A DNA stretch of 64,000 nt, from contig CBFFRP010000110.1 of assembly GCA_965644295.1 (NCBI GenBank), forward strand, positions 1-64,000, given 5' to 3'. Numbering within the stretch: position 1 is the first letter of the stretch; every line of letters starts with the position of its first letter. The notes under the pieces were generated by a model, which saw only the letters and a list, made by a program, of their open reading frames with translations, was not told the origin of the DNA and made no database searches. Source of the stretch: Paraphysomonas bandaiensis (lineage: Eukaryota > Chrysophyceae). The position numbers and the translations under genes are program-made. Shown here one piece after another: positions 31,289 to 42,719 of the stretch.

Positions 31289-34200
31289 CTACAAAAAGGT
31301 TTCAGCAATATTCCCTTTGCGCCGGACAACTATAGTTTCAGGTGCTATAGGGGTGGTATCATCACTACTCTCGACAGTGCTCCTCAAGATATCTTTGCTG
31401 TCAGTATTGGCCTCATCCTCAGAATCGGAACAATCACGACGTTGGTCAGTGTATATCGTCCAAGCAACAAATGTCCGCCTCATCAACACCAGCATATGGT
31501 GTCGATACCCTTTTACCTCGCTATTGATATACGATAGTGGGCACGCGCTTCTCGTTGCAATATTGAGCTCGGATAAGCACTACAAACAATTACACAGCGT
31601 ATACAAATTGATATAAAACGCACCCTCATCGAATTCAGCGACATAAACACATCAGGAGAAATGTTATATCTATCCTCAAATTCAGCAAGTATACCATTTT
31701 CATCTCTGTTTTTCTGACTTTTACCGAAGCATAAATCTGCATGACTCAATACAGCATCCACACAATTAGACGCATCGACAGCTTGTTCATCTATAGACAG
31801 ACATAAATTACATCGAATATAATAATTAGTCAAAATACCCGACTGCTGCATATGAATGTTATTTTGAGAGTGTGAATACTCGCAATATTCAAGTGGATCA
31901 AAGTGTAAGTAGTTCTGTGTCAAATTTGTCAACAGAACTTCGCCCTCTACAATATACCTTAGAGAAAATACTTATATTTTCAGTAGGCAAACCTCGCTTC
32001 ATATGTCGTTTCGACCGTGGCCCTGCGTCAAACACGATATGAAGCCCACTGAGAAGGATATCTGTTTTGCTCAGTATAGTCTCAGCAAATGATTGGGGAT
32101 TCAGCTTTCCCTCTGCGTACAGCTGAATGAGCTCCATAGATAGAACCTTATGCTGAGAGCTAAGAACAACCGACTTTTTCTCCAACATCGAAAGAAGCAA
32201 TGTGTTAAACATAGGTTCTATTGGACCGCCGGTCGCACTATTCAGAAATTTGAATATTTCCTGTTCAATTGAATTGAATAATGCTGCAGTGGAACATTAC
32301 ACTACATACCTCTAACAGTTGTCTGAGGGCTAGATAATAGTTATGGATATGTGACCAAACTGTTAATATAATGTCGAAAGCTTCGGTATATTCACCAGCA
32401 TTCTTAAGTATGGACAGTACAACTTCTTCTTTCATTCTAGAAAAAATTCTTTTGAAATCGAGTTAAACACGTTAGACAGCGTTGAATATCTCATACTTTT
32501 CTGGCAAATGACTCCACCATGATTCTCCAGGGTAGCTGGGATCCGTAAGCTCAGCTTTCAAGTCAACTTTCTCTCCTGCCGAAATAGCAGCAGCAGCAAC
32601 ACACACACTCACCCGACGCTTGCCAATGGGCTTATACGGTTCTACAAAAGGTTATAACTAGTAGTAAAATTATCAACCCTAGATTCTACCTTCTGCAACG
32701 GATACAGTGAATACTCGAGATAAAATTCTTTCGATTTCGCTCGCAGGAACCGGACAAGATGTACCCGTCGAAAATAAGTTCGTCGCAGCAGCGGATGTAA
32801 CACCAGGAGCTTTATGACTACATTTGATGTACCGCTACAACAGAATACATAAAATCTTAGAAGTATTTCCATACATCGAAACCTGCATGGCACTAAAACA
32901 TCGCATAAAAATATGCAGAAATACTTCATCCAAACTGGACTGCGGTTGAAAAGCTGTGGTCGAATCACGATCACCCGACACAGCTGAATCGCTTTCATTA
33001 GATTGCCCACTACTCGATAGTCCAAATAAACGTACAAATGACTTCACCATTCCTTTTTCATGTTCTAATAAACTCCTTGGTAATGCTTCGATGACCGAAT
33101 CAAAGCGGGAGACATTGGCCTCTGTCCCATTTCGAAGCTGAGATTGTGACCAAATAAGTATTGACCAGACAATTTTTCTTAGAATTTCTCTAGCCGGGCG
33201 TATTGCCCCAAGTTGCTGGACCAAAAATTTGCTGAACTAATCGAACATTCTTACACGGTATAAAGACACACAAATAATACGCGTACCATGGCTTCAAAGC
33301 TCATAATTTTAAGCTCCGCGCCGCGTATTCCGCCGCATAATCCAGTCACGAGCCATGAATCCGGGCTACTGGTAACATCTCGCCCACCATCATTTTTCAT
33401 TCCTTTGTGAACGTGCCAACACAAAGGAGTACGATTCGATAAAAAGTATAAACAAAATTGCAGGACGACTTTTTGGATATCTGACACAGACAGTATTGTG
33501 TTTGGCGGGTTGGCTACAGTTGATCCATACTGCTTTTTTCCATGGAATATGCTAAGAATTTCGTGAGACACACTGTCAAATCCTTGTGGTTGTAAAATTG
33601 GAGGCAACTTTTGTAGTACATCCACCGTAGACTGCCCCTCCAAACGCTCACGCAATCGACTGTTTTCAATTAGTAATGCATCAACTCGTTTTCTCCAAGT
33701 AGCCTCCTCTTCGGCACATTTGGCAAGTAAAGCACCATGCTTATTCTGTAACTCCTATAATTCTTTGTGTATAAAATATCAAGAATAGTGCCTTATACTC
33801 ACATACCTCCATTACAACATTCTGTAATTGGTTTTCAACGACAAGAGCACGAAATGAAGTTGATTCGTGTTTATTCTTGGAACGGATAGGTAGCTCTTTG
33901 TTATCATCTCCTGTATGTGTAGCAGGGGACTGATGAGGCAATGACATGTCAAACTCGTCCATAGAAACTCCTTTACTGATAGCATTCGATACCGTTCGAG
34001 ACCTTGACGGAGAGGCGAGACTGGCATTTTCGTCTGTAATAGATACTGCGATCCCAATATCTAGTTTTTGTATTCTCTACGAAATTAACATTTCAACCGT
34101 GTAGTAGGATAATACGTAATACATGAAGCACCTTCATATCTTTGAATAATAAATCTTGTGGAAGAATAACACCAGCATCAGTACACTGTTCATAGCTGGA

Positions 34201-35373
34201 CATCGCAGACAACGCATCTTCAATGGGCGGTAAATGCTTCCTGATGCAATACTTAGGGAACAGTAAATCATGTGGAAAAATATCTACACCGTAAAACAGA
34301 ATTCGAATAAGACTGAAAATTCGGAAACCAAACACTCAAATCTGCAAGAGTGTTCTAATAAATTTGAATTAAAAATAACGATTAAACGCTTGTAGTTACT
34401 TTACCTCCATCAATCGCATGTCTTTCTCGCGCATAAATAGCTCCTCTTGCATCTCTCTTCGAAAGGAGTGACTACTACAACTCATACACAGTATCAGTTA
34501 CCTATATACTTGAGAATCCTCTGATTTGTTCGTTTTCGAAGCTGCCGCTTGCTTTTTCATTTCCTTCTCGTGTCGCCAGCGCTGTAGATCCATCTGCTTC
34601 TGGGTCTGAAAACATATGACATGTAGCGCGGAAGAACAGCACACAAGAACTCACCAGCTCACATTTCTCCTTCCAATCTGCTGCGTTATATCGCAAGCTA
34701 TCAATAACCGAGCTCATTTCCAAAAGTAGTGTGTTATATAATTCGTGAGATGATCGCCACAACCTGTCCATTAATTCTGCACGATCAGTACACTGTATGG
34801 CAACCTGCCGGATGAGTTCGGAAAATCCGACGTCCATTATCTTTAATTGCTCCTCCGCAATTTTTGCGTTTTCCGATACCCAAGATGATTCTTCATGTGA
34901 AGGACATGATGTTGCGACAGACGCCAGTCTATGCTTACTTTCATAATGTATGCATGAAATCTGCTTTCTCTTTACCTGTCAGTTATCCAAGCATCAAGGT
35001 ACTTGACATCTTCTCTCCTATCAGGATGGTGTCGAGGCAGAACCATAGACTTCCATGTGTGTGTATCTTCATCAAACACAGAAGCAGTATTTCGCAAAGG
35101 GCGAGGGCTACACTCAGATATGGAGTTGTTTTTGTCGATTCTGTGGCACATACACAGCAGCTGTCACTACACAATAAGAGCTGTGAGTATCGAGATACCG
35201 TGTAGGGATGTGAGCAGATTGAAGCTTACGCAGCTTCTCAGTAGCAGATATTGAGCTGGACTGAAAGAACAGTCTTCTAGGAGACTGAGATGACGAAGGG
35301 CTATGAACAAACACATCTCATCAGAGGTTCACTACACGCTCGTTACTTACTGCTTATCTTTAGGCCTCGACAT
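31289..35373 (-). CDS. Coiled-coil protein with axonemal dynein light chain-like region
   Basis: A 16-exon model, 1108 residues: 35351-35373, 35199-35300, 34976-35140, 34655-34928, 34502-34605, 34400-34471, 34132-34312, 33807-34076, 33287-33754, 32883-33236, 32690-32834, 32497-32641, 32310-32448, 31958-32260, 31624-31914, 31289-31579. Early on, EDVKYLDAWITDR and GFSELIRQVAIQCTDRAELM resemble the region that defines axonemal p28-type light chains and AXDND1. A charged coiled coil follows (QMDLQRWRHEKEMKK), then VDIFPHDLLFPKYCIRKHLP and GVILPQDLLFKDM. The second half is helical, with no named domain. The C-terminus is acidic. The total closes exactly in frame. One intron (34472-34501) is only 30 or 27 nt, and two donors (GTAACT) are non-standard. 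The family call is tentative; a flagellar role is inferred. Confidence 0.65.
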
Positions 35374-35897
35374 GACACACGGTACACATATAATACAGTA
35401 GAAATTCCCCTAAATAATGCTCAAAGCGGTGTCGTGTCAATCGATCTCTTGTGTTAGATGTCAGTGAGTGATACTTCTCATACTTAACACACACATCTGT
35501 CTCTCCTGCAGTATTTTCACCTCTTTTTCTCTCTATAAAAAATAACGATTCCCATATTCATAATTTTCGAATATCTCGCAAAAAAGGTAGGAATTTTATG
35601 GTAAACTGCTATACAGTACACTATAATTTTCTCCAATACAGTTGCGGAGTTATGTACAGCTGTATTCCGTACAGTATATAGATATTCTATATGTACAGCA
35701 GGTGTGATGTGGCCACCTTTCCATCCAATCATCTCATATCGTCAAGTATGCTAAAATACAGTCCAGAGTATACTACGATACACACTGGTATAGTCACACT
35801 CTACGCCATACACTGCTCTCGGACTGTCCCAGCATTACTCATAACGTCATCGTAAGGTGTTGTACCTTATCTACTATTCAACGAATCGTTTCTCTCA
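35374..35897. promoter_or_regulatory. Divergent intergenic region, coiled-coil gene / SURF6 gene
   Basis: 524 bp between start codons. It is rich in TATAC/GTATA-type runs around 35600-35800. Nothing more specific can be called. The short minus-strand frame at 35517-35732 is not supported. Confidence 0.4.
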
Positions 35898-37414
35898 ATG
35901 GAGTCCTCCTTGCAAGACTTCCATTCTCTGGTATGCTCTCATGACTCCTTCTTCTCTCATGTTATCAGCATGATTCCACTGGAACTGTACAAACCAGAAG
36001 ATGAAGGTAGTGTATGAGACTATGTTATGGAATGACTGATATCTTATCTCAATACTAGCAGATGAGGGCACTCTGAATGAGCGTTATCACAAGCACCGTA
36101 AGCTTCCTCTACAGCCCGAAGACAAGAAGAATATAGCCAGAAAGAAGAAAAAAGAAAAATATGATGCGTCCCATATGACTAGAGTTGAGTCTAATCACGT
36201 AGCGGAACAAAATATCAAAAGCGATGAATATTCGTTGCCCAGTGGAGATGACGGATTCGATGTGCTGAGGAAACGTCTGCAGGTACTTGTACTCTGTCTC
36301 TCTCAACTCTGTTTACAACGACTTATCTTTTAGGATCGTATCTCTGCTCTTCGAGGAAAGCGAAAGAATCCTGACGAATCCCATCGTTCTGACCAATCTG
36401 ATAAAAGTGTGAAGAAGTCAAAATCAATTTCTACTACACCACGACCTTCAGCAAAGCATTCGCGTGGTACGTACTGCCGTAGTGTTGCCATGTTGACCGT
36501 ACTGACTATAAACCAGATGATTCGGGAACTGGCGAAAACACAACTCAAGTATCTCAGATGAATGTTGAAAGTGGGATCAGCCATAACAAGGCTGATGGAG
36601 TGTTGGAAGATAGTGCCGACGTAACTGGAAACGATATATTATACAGTGAGATGGTTGAAAGCTCATCTGTTCAACTGAAACCTGGACAAGGTTCAAATTA
36701 TGTGAATATTTTAAAATAATGTATGACTATATTATACCAGGTAAACCAGGTTCCAAAACAAAGCGATTGCAAAGAATGGTTGAAGAAGCAGAGAAGAAAA
36801 GACACCGTCTGGAAGAATTGAAGAAACAAGGCCCTCAAGGGGTGGAAAGGTATTTGTTATCTGATATTTATATACTCAATAATTGTGGCGATTTTTTCAG
36901 AGTGCTATCAGAACAATGGGCGGATGTAATTCAGGAAGCTTCTGGTGAAAAAGTTCTTGTGAACACCGCGAAGATCAAAAAGGTTTAACCCTGCCTTTCA
37001 ACACTTCGGCTCTTATTGTAGTATTACAGGCTATTAAACGTCGTGAGAAGAGCAAAGAAAAAAGTGCACGGCAGTGGCAGGTAATAATATTTAATAATAG
37101 TAATAATAACATCTCAATTTTGTAATATTCTTTGAAAGGAACGTATTTCTGAAGTTGAAGCTGCGAAAGCGAAGAAGCAAGAGAAACGTGAAGAAAATTT
37201 GTTAAAGCGGCGACGAGGTGCTGATTATGTTGAAACCGATGTATCGGAGTCAGCGTCGACTCGAGCACGAGTTTCAGATGACAAAAATACAATTCCGAAA
37301 GTGATATCACAGAAAAAGGCCAGTAATAACTCTAAAAAGAGTAATGTTCAGTCAGGAGGAAAGCGAGCGGGGTTCGAGGGTAAAAAAGTTGATTTTTTGA
37401 ACAAGAAATCCTGA
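35898..37414 (+). CDS. SURF6: SURF6/RRP14 ribosome-biogenesis protein
   Basis: An 8-exon model, 385 residues: 35898-36006, 36059-36282, 36334-36466, 36517-36690, 36741-36849, 36901-36982, 37030-37080, 37139-37414. The N-terminus (LVCSHDSFFSHVISMIPLEL) matches the RRP14 N-terminal motif. In the middle, DVLRKRLQDRISALRGKRK is the family's first conserved block. The second is KIKKAIKRREKSKEKSARQW, followed by QERISEVEAAKAKKQEKREE. Family members act in the nucleolus on early pre-60S and pre-40S particles and bind RNA through lysine-rich helices. The C-terminal ~60 residues are basic and variable. Introns are 47-58 nt and every junction keeps frame. The length is normal for the family. Confidence 0.9.
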
Positions 37415-39830
37415 GACTGCCAATTGATTAACATAAACCAGGAATAGCTGTGTTCTAGTTTACTTATTTGATATAATTAAGTTATCGTTGCATTATTCAT
37501 GCTTATATATTTCCTTATGAGAGTTAAAAACCTCGTCATGAATCGTTCTCACTTATATACATACACGTACAGAACAACGAGATCACTGTAGTCTGTAGTA
37601 TGGTCAACCCAGTACTGTGGAGCGAAAACCAACATGAGTGGTCTACGCAAATCTATTGCACCTCAGCGATGGAGGCCCTTATGTTCTTGCGCTTTAATAA
37701 ACATCTGTGGAATGCAAGTGCAGTGCTTGTAATGAGTAACTAATTTAATAAGACAGTAATTGGCAATTAAATTGCATTATTGCAATTATAATTGCGCGAG
37801 CTATAACTTGTAATTGCAATTTAATTGCTAGAAAACAGCTGCAATTAATTCTTACGCAGCCCTGCCAATACAGCATATCTCAGAAAGTACACTGAAGAAT
37901 GAAAATATATGCATATCCACAGGGTAGGGTCAACCATCGTCCAACTGAGTTTGCGGACCCTTCGTTGGCAAAAAACTAAATACTATCGTTTTTTCTGTTT
38001 TTCTCTTCCTTTTAAAATATATGGAATTTGTTACCTAATAGCAAAAAATACTGACACTAAAATCTAAAATATAATCATAAGCAAATCACACTTTTAAACG
38101 CTACTTAAAAACAGAACCAAATATATGTAGATTATAAGGTTAGACATTTGTCGTCATAACTTCACATAAAACCTAACGAAACTACTGAAGCATCTCGTAC
38201 CCAAAACAAACTCCAGCCGGTTCATAAAAGAAAACAGCTTTCTGTACATAGCCGAATACAACGCCGTATTGTTTTGACCGCTGTGTATCCACCGTAGTAC
38301 TTTGCTCAGTACTTTTCCCCCCGTTGTTACATGCAATAGTATACAATTCAGGTTTATGTTATACTAATGCATAATGATTTTGAATATTTTAGTTTCTGCA
38401 ACACGTATTAACCGTCGAATTTTATGTAGATATTCAATATACTAAGTCTATTGTGTAGGGAGATTTATTAATAGTCAATTTTAATAACTCGCCACGCTAT
38501 GTATGCGGCTAAGAATACTTTATATCTTTATATATATGCGGTTACAACGTATAGTTGGTCCGCATGAACTTTTTCAAAGTTATTTTACACTGAAATTTAC
38601 TTTGTTTACTATCGTCACTAAATAAAACAGTACAAGTTGTTGTATGTTCCATCACTGTTCCGATATCGCGAATTCACTAAAGTGTAAAGTACACTATAAA
38701 CAAATGCAGCATACATTCAGATGCCCACCAAAATCGTACTATTCGGTAACCAGTAATTGGAGTAGTTTGTGTATATAAAAATAAGTAGTTTGTGAAGTGA
38801 AAGGTGGAAGTAATATAGCGCATAGTTGATTCCCATAACTACACTATATCTGCACAATAGTTCAATACTTATTACAATAGGAGAAACACCAGATTATGAT
38901 GAAATGGAATTACAGTCTCTACTGTATTTTGTGCATCTACAGTTGTTGAAGATTCAAAAAAGAATAAATCACTATAGTACTTGTAAGCTATCTCCGCTGT
39001 CGCTACTGCTGGGGTTTTGTTAGATAATGTTCTCATATCGTTGCATTTGTCTCTTTTAAGATTCTTGCATTATTATATTCTGAATATCTTGCATACCCAT
39101 ATAGCTATCTCGCTACTAACTACTACATTCAATAACATCGTTACGCTGCATGCAGTAGCACTGCAACTTTGAGTATTCGTAACTGAGATGGGAGATGATG
39201 ATGCGGCGGTAATCTTCCTTATGTGGTAACCGAAGAACTTCCAATTAGACTACAAGCAAATGATGGACGACGCGACGAAATCAAACATTTTGATGAGTAT
39301 GACGATGGACAAGATGAATATAAGACACTATTCATAAACTGCTAGTATGAATCGCGCGGTGCTCATATATGTTAGAGATCATCTGCATGCTAGTCTTTTG
39401 AGGGTTTCTTATCGAAAGTTCACTGTAGAGATTAGGAGCTGTAGAGCTGGATGTGAGAGGTACTCGAGGAACTTGAACGATAAAAGAAACCTTGTGATAA
39501 TGAAAGAAGCATTGCGCCTTACAAAATCTGCTTGCAGATTCGTGTCCAGTGCAGTCCAACATGCATAACATGTCGCCGTATACTGTTACGCCGTATACCG
39601 TACGTACGCCCAGTCGTATCTTGAGCGATCTTTTTTTCTTGTCAAAAACAAACCACTCCCAGTGGCGATACCGAGAGATGCGGACTGTCGTACACATGCA
39701 GTACAGCTGCAGTGTGGGGGGATAGTTCATATGAAGTGCAGGCTAAACGGTTCGAGACAAACCATACAAGAGACGGCAGACATAAAGTCAGGACACCTGA
39801 GTATAGTAAAATAAGGGCACATAAAGAATT
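37415..39830. other. Long intergenic region, no confirmed gene
   Basis: About 2.4 kb. A stretch at ~37740-37850 is made of repeated TTGCAATT-type words and self-complementary AT runs. Around 39225-39345 a short frame (LPIRLQANDGRRDEIKHFDE) has coding character and may be an exon remnant. Open frames at 38826-39023 and 39332-39730 look incidental. The promoter of the LIM gene must lie at the right end. Confidence 0.45.
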
Positions 39831-42719
39831 ATGTCAGCATTAAAATTTTCAACGACGGCACCGAAGTGTCCGATATGTTCGAAGAGCGTGTATAAGATGG
39901 AAGAGATCCAAGCATTGAACAAGACCTGGCACAAAGCGTGTTTCACATGTGGTGCTTCGAAAGGTGATGGCTGTGGCAGAACCCTATCAAGAGATGGGTA
40001 TTTGGATCATGGTGATAGCCCCTATTGCAATGCATGTTACGGGCGGCTGTTTCGACCGAAGGGTGTAGGGTTTGGTGCTAACCTGAGTACGGCCTCGGCG
40101 GCTCCCAGTGTACCACCTGCTCCTTCCTCGACCAATGTATCGCAGGTCGGCGATGTACGAGCTCCAGTTCGGCGCCCAAGTAGTGGAGGTAGTGCGGGTA
40201 TAGCAGCTATGCTGTCCTCTACTGGTCCAGGTGCGGGGTCTACTTCCCAGGTGTCTGTACCGTCTGTACCTGCTCCTGCACCATCAGATGCAACATCACC
40301 TTCAACAGCTACAACATCTGTCAAAGTAGGCGCTTCATTTTCGTCGACGGCACCGAAGTGTCCGATATGTTCGAAGAGCGTGTATAAGATGGAAGAGATC
40401 CAAGCATTGAACAAGACCTGGCACAAAGCGTGTTTCACATGTGGTGCTTCGAAAGGTGATGGCTGTGGCAGAACCCTATCAAGAGATGGGTATTTGGATC
40501 ATGGTGATAGCCCCTATTGCAATGCATGTTACGGGCGGCTGTTTCGACCGAAGGGTGTAGGGTTTGGTGCTAACCTGAGTACAGCCTCGGCGGCTCCCAG
40601 TGTACCACCTGCTCCTTCCTCGACCAATGTATCGCAGGTCGGCGATGTACGAGCTCCAGTTCGGCGCCCAAGTAGTGGAGGTAGTGCGGGTATAGCAGCT
40701 ATGCTGTCCTCTACTGGTCCAGGTGCGGGGTCTACTTCCCAGGTGTCTGTACCGTCTGTACCTGCTCCTGCACCATCAGATGCAACATCACCTTCAACAG
40801 CTACAACATCTGTCAAAGTAGGCGCTTCATTTTCGTCGACGGCACCGAAGTGCCCGATATGTTCGAAGAGCGTGTATAAGATGGAAGAGATCCAAGCATT
40901 GAACAAGACCTGGCACAAAGCGTGTTTCACATGTGGTGCTTCGAAAGGTGATGGCTGTGGCAGAACCCTATCAAGAGATGGGTATTTGGATCATGGTGAT
41001 AGCCCCTATTGCAATGCATGTTACGGGCGGCTGTTTCGACCGAAGGGTGTAGGGTTTGGTGCTAACCTGAGTACGGCCTCGGCGGCTCCCAGTGTACCAC
41101 CTGCTCCTTCCTCGACCAATGTATCGCAGGTCGGCGATGTACGAGCTCCAGTTCGGCGCCCAAGTAGTGGAGGTAGTGCGGGTATAGCAGCTATGCTGTC
41201 CTCTACTGGTCCAGGTGCGGGGTCTACTTCCCAGGTGTCTGTACCGTCTGTACCTGCTCCTGCACCATCAGATGCAACATCACCTTCAACAGCTACAACA
41301 TCTGTCACAGTAGGCGCTTCATTTTCGTCGACGGCACCGAAGTGTCCGATATGTTCGAAGAGCGTGTATAAGATGGAAGAGATCCAAGCATTGAACAAGA
41401 CCTGGCACAAAGCGTGTTTCACATGTGGTGCTTCGAAAGGTGATGGCTGTGGCAGAACCCTATCAAGAGATGGGTATTTGGATCATGGTGATAGCCCCTA
41501 TTGCAATGCATGTTACGGGCGGCTGTTTCGACCGAAGGGTGTAGGGTTTGGTGCTAACCTGAGTACGGCCTCGGCGGCTCCCAGTGTACCACCTGCTCCT
41601 TCCTCGACCAATGTATCGCAGGTCGGCGATGTACGAGCTCCAGTTCGGCGCCCAAGTAGTGGAGGTAGTGCGGGTATAGCAGCTATGCTGTCCTCTACTG
41701 GTCCAGGTGCGGGGTCTACTTCCCAGGTGTCTGTACAGTCTGTACCTGCTCCTGCACCATCAGATGCAACATCACCTTCAACAGCTACAACATCTGTCAA
41801 AGTAGGCGCTTCATTTTCGTCGACGGCACCGAAGTGTCCAATATGTTCGAAGAGCGTGTATAAGATGGAAGAGATCCAAGCATTGAACAAGACCTGGCAC
41901 AAAGCGTGTTTCACATGTGGTGCTTTGAAAGGTGATGGCTGTGGCAGAACCCTATCAAGAGATGGGTATTTGGATCATGGTGATAGCCCCTATTGCAATG
42001 CATGTTACGGGCGGCTGTTTCGACCGAAGGGTGTAGGGTTTGGTGCTAACCTGAGTACGGCCTCGGCGGATCCCAATGTACTACCTGCTCCTTCCTCGAC
42101 CAATGTATCGCAGGTCGGCGATGTACGAGCTCCAGTTCGGCGCCCAAGTAGTGGAGGTAGTGCGGGTATAGCAGCTATGCTGTCCTCTACTAGTGGCGTT
42201 TCTTCTCAGGGTGTGTTGCAATCGTCTGCATTGTGTAAGTTTTGTGGACGTGCTGTGTACAAGAATGAAGAAGTTATATATTTGAATGAAGTAGTACATA
42301 CTGCATGCTTTAGATGTGGTGCTGGAAGCAAACCGTCTTTAGGCTGCAATCGGTTATTGAAGCACGGAACATTAGATTATTCCACAGGAAGCAAAATTCC
42401 TTTCTGTAATTCATGCTTTACTCGTTTACATCAACAAGGCGGGCATATTTCAGGTAGTTCACTGGCTCCGTCATTCGGTGGTCAGTGCGATATTAAAGTT
42501 GTCACGGAAAAGATTGAAGCTTTCGAAAGTGAAGCACAACATGTTGTTGCTGCCAGGGCTGCAAAACAACATTCACAACGGAAGAGTTCAATACAATGCT
42601 GCGATCTGAATGTAGTGTCTACTCTGAAGGGCCAAAGTGGTAGTGGAGCGTCGAAGAATATTGAACACAAAGAGGAGTACGTTGGAAACGGTGATGAGGT
42701 AGATGACTCTGAATGGTAG
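39831..42719 (+). CDS. Tandem LIM-domain protein with 164-residue repeats
   Basis: One intronless frame, 962 residues. Five LIM modules (starting near residues 12, 176, 340, 504 and 668) are virtually identical, each followed by a Pro/Ser/Ala-rich linker ending GSAGIAAMLSS. A sixth, diverged LIM (CKFCGRAVYKNEEV) begins near residue 800. Zinc ligands read C-x2-C-x17-H-x2-C-x2-C, then a C after a 7-residue insertion (GASKGDGC), then YCNAC. The usual LIM spacing at this point is 2, so the central loop is longer. LIM proteins bind actin-associated or signalling partners. Here the array would present at least five identical binding sites. The tail is acidic (GNGDEVDDSEW). The absence of introns contrasts with most neighbours. 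Confidence 0.88.
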   Translation: MSALKFSTTAPKCPICSKSVYKMEEIQALNKTWHKACFTCGASKGDGCGRTLSRDGYLDHGDSPYCNACYGRLFRPKGVGFGANLSTASAAPSVPPAPSSTNVSQVGDVRAPVRRPSSGGSAGIAAMLSSTGPGAGSTSQVSVPSVPAPAPSDATSPSTATTSVKVGASFSSTAPKCPICSKSVYKMEEIQALNKTWHKACFTCGASKGDGCGRTLSRDGYLDHGDSPYCNACYGRLFRPKGVGFGANLSTASAAPSVPPAPSSTNVSQVGDVRAPVRRPSSGGSAGIAAMLSSTGPGAGSTSQVSVPSVPAPAPSDATSPSTATTSVKVGASFSSTAPKCPICSKSVYKMEEIQALNKTWHKACFTCGASKGDGCGRTLSRDGYLDHGDSPYCNACYGRLFRPKGVGFGANLSTASAAPSVPPAPSSTNVSQVGDVRAPVRRPSSGGSAGIAAMLSSTGPGAGSTSQVSVPSVPAPAPSDATSPSTATTSVTVGASFSSTAPKCPICSKSVYKMEEIQALNKTWHKACFTCGASKGDGCGRTLSRDGYLDHGDSPYCNACYGRLFRPKGVGFGANLSTASAAPSVPPAPSSTNVSQVGDVRAPVRRPSSGGSAGIAAMLSSTGPGAGSTSQVSVQSVPAPAPSDATSPSTATTSVKVGASFSSTAPKCPICSKSVYKMEEIQALNKTWHKACFTCGALKGDGCGRTLSRDGYLDHGDSPYCNACYGRLFRPKGVGFGANLSTASADPNVLPAPSSTNVSQVGDVRAPVRRPSSGGSAGIAAMLSSTSGVSSQGVLQSSALCKFCGRAVYKNEEVIYLNEVVHTACFRCGAGSKPSLGCNRLLKHGTLDYSTGSKIPFCNSCFTRLHQQGGHISGSSLAPSFGGQCDIKVVTEKIEAFESEAQHVVAARAAKQHSQRKSSIQCCDLNVVSTLKGQSGSGASKNIEHKEEYVGNGDEVDDSEW
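39854..42190 (+). repeat. 492-bp intragenic tandem repeat, 4.75 copies
   Basis: Period exactly 492 bp (164 codons), with units starting at 39854, 40346, 40838, 41330 and 41822. The fifth breaks off in the linker at about 42190. Only a handful of substitutions are visible among copies, for example ACA for AAA at about 41307 and a few changes in unit five. Confidence 0.97.

Noticed and set aside
31444-31500. An extra intron near the 3' end of the flagellar-type gene
   Set aside because: The frame reads through the proposed intron without a stop into a longer acidic tail, so splicing is not needed.
39332-39730. Minus-strand frame of 132 codons
   Set aside because: No recognisable domain, cysteine-rich mixed composition and no splice or neighbour support.
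40037-41914. Four identical minus-strand 133-codon frames
   Set aside because: They are shadows of the LIM repeat array on the opposite strand.
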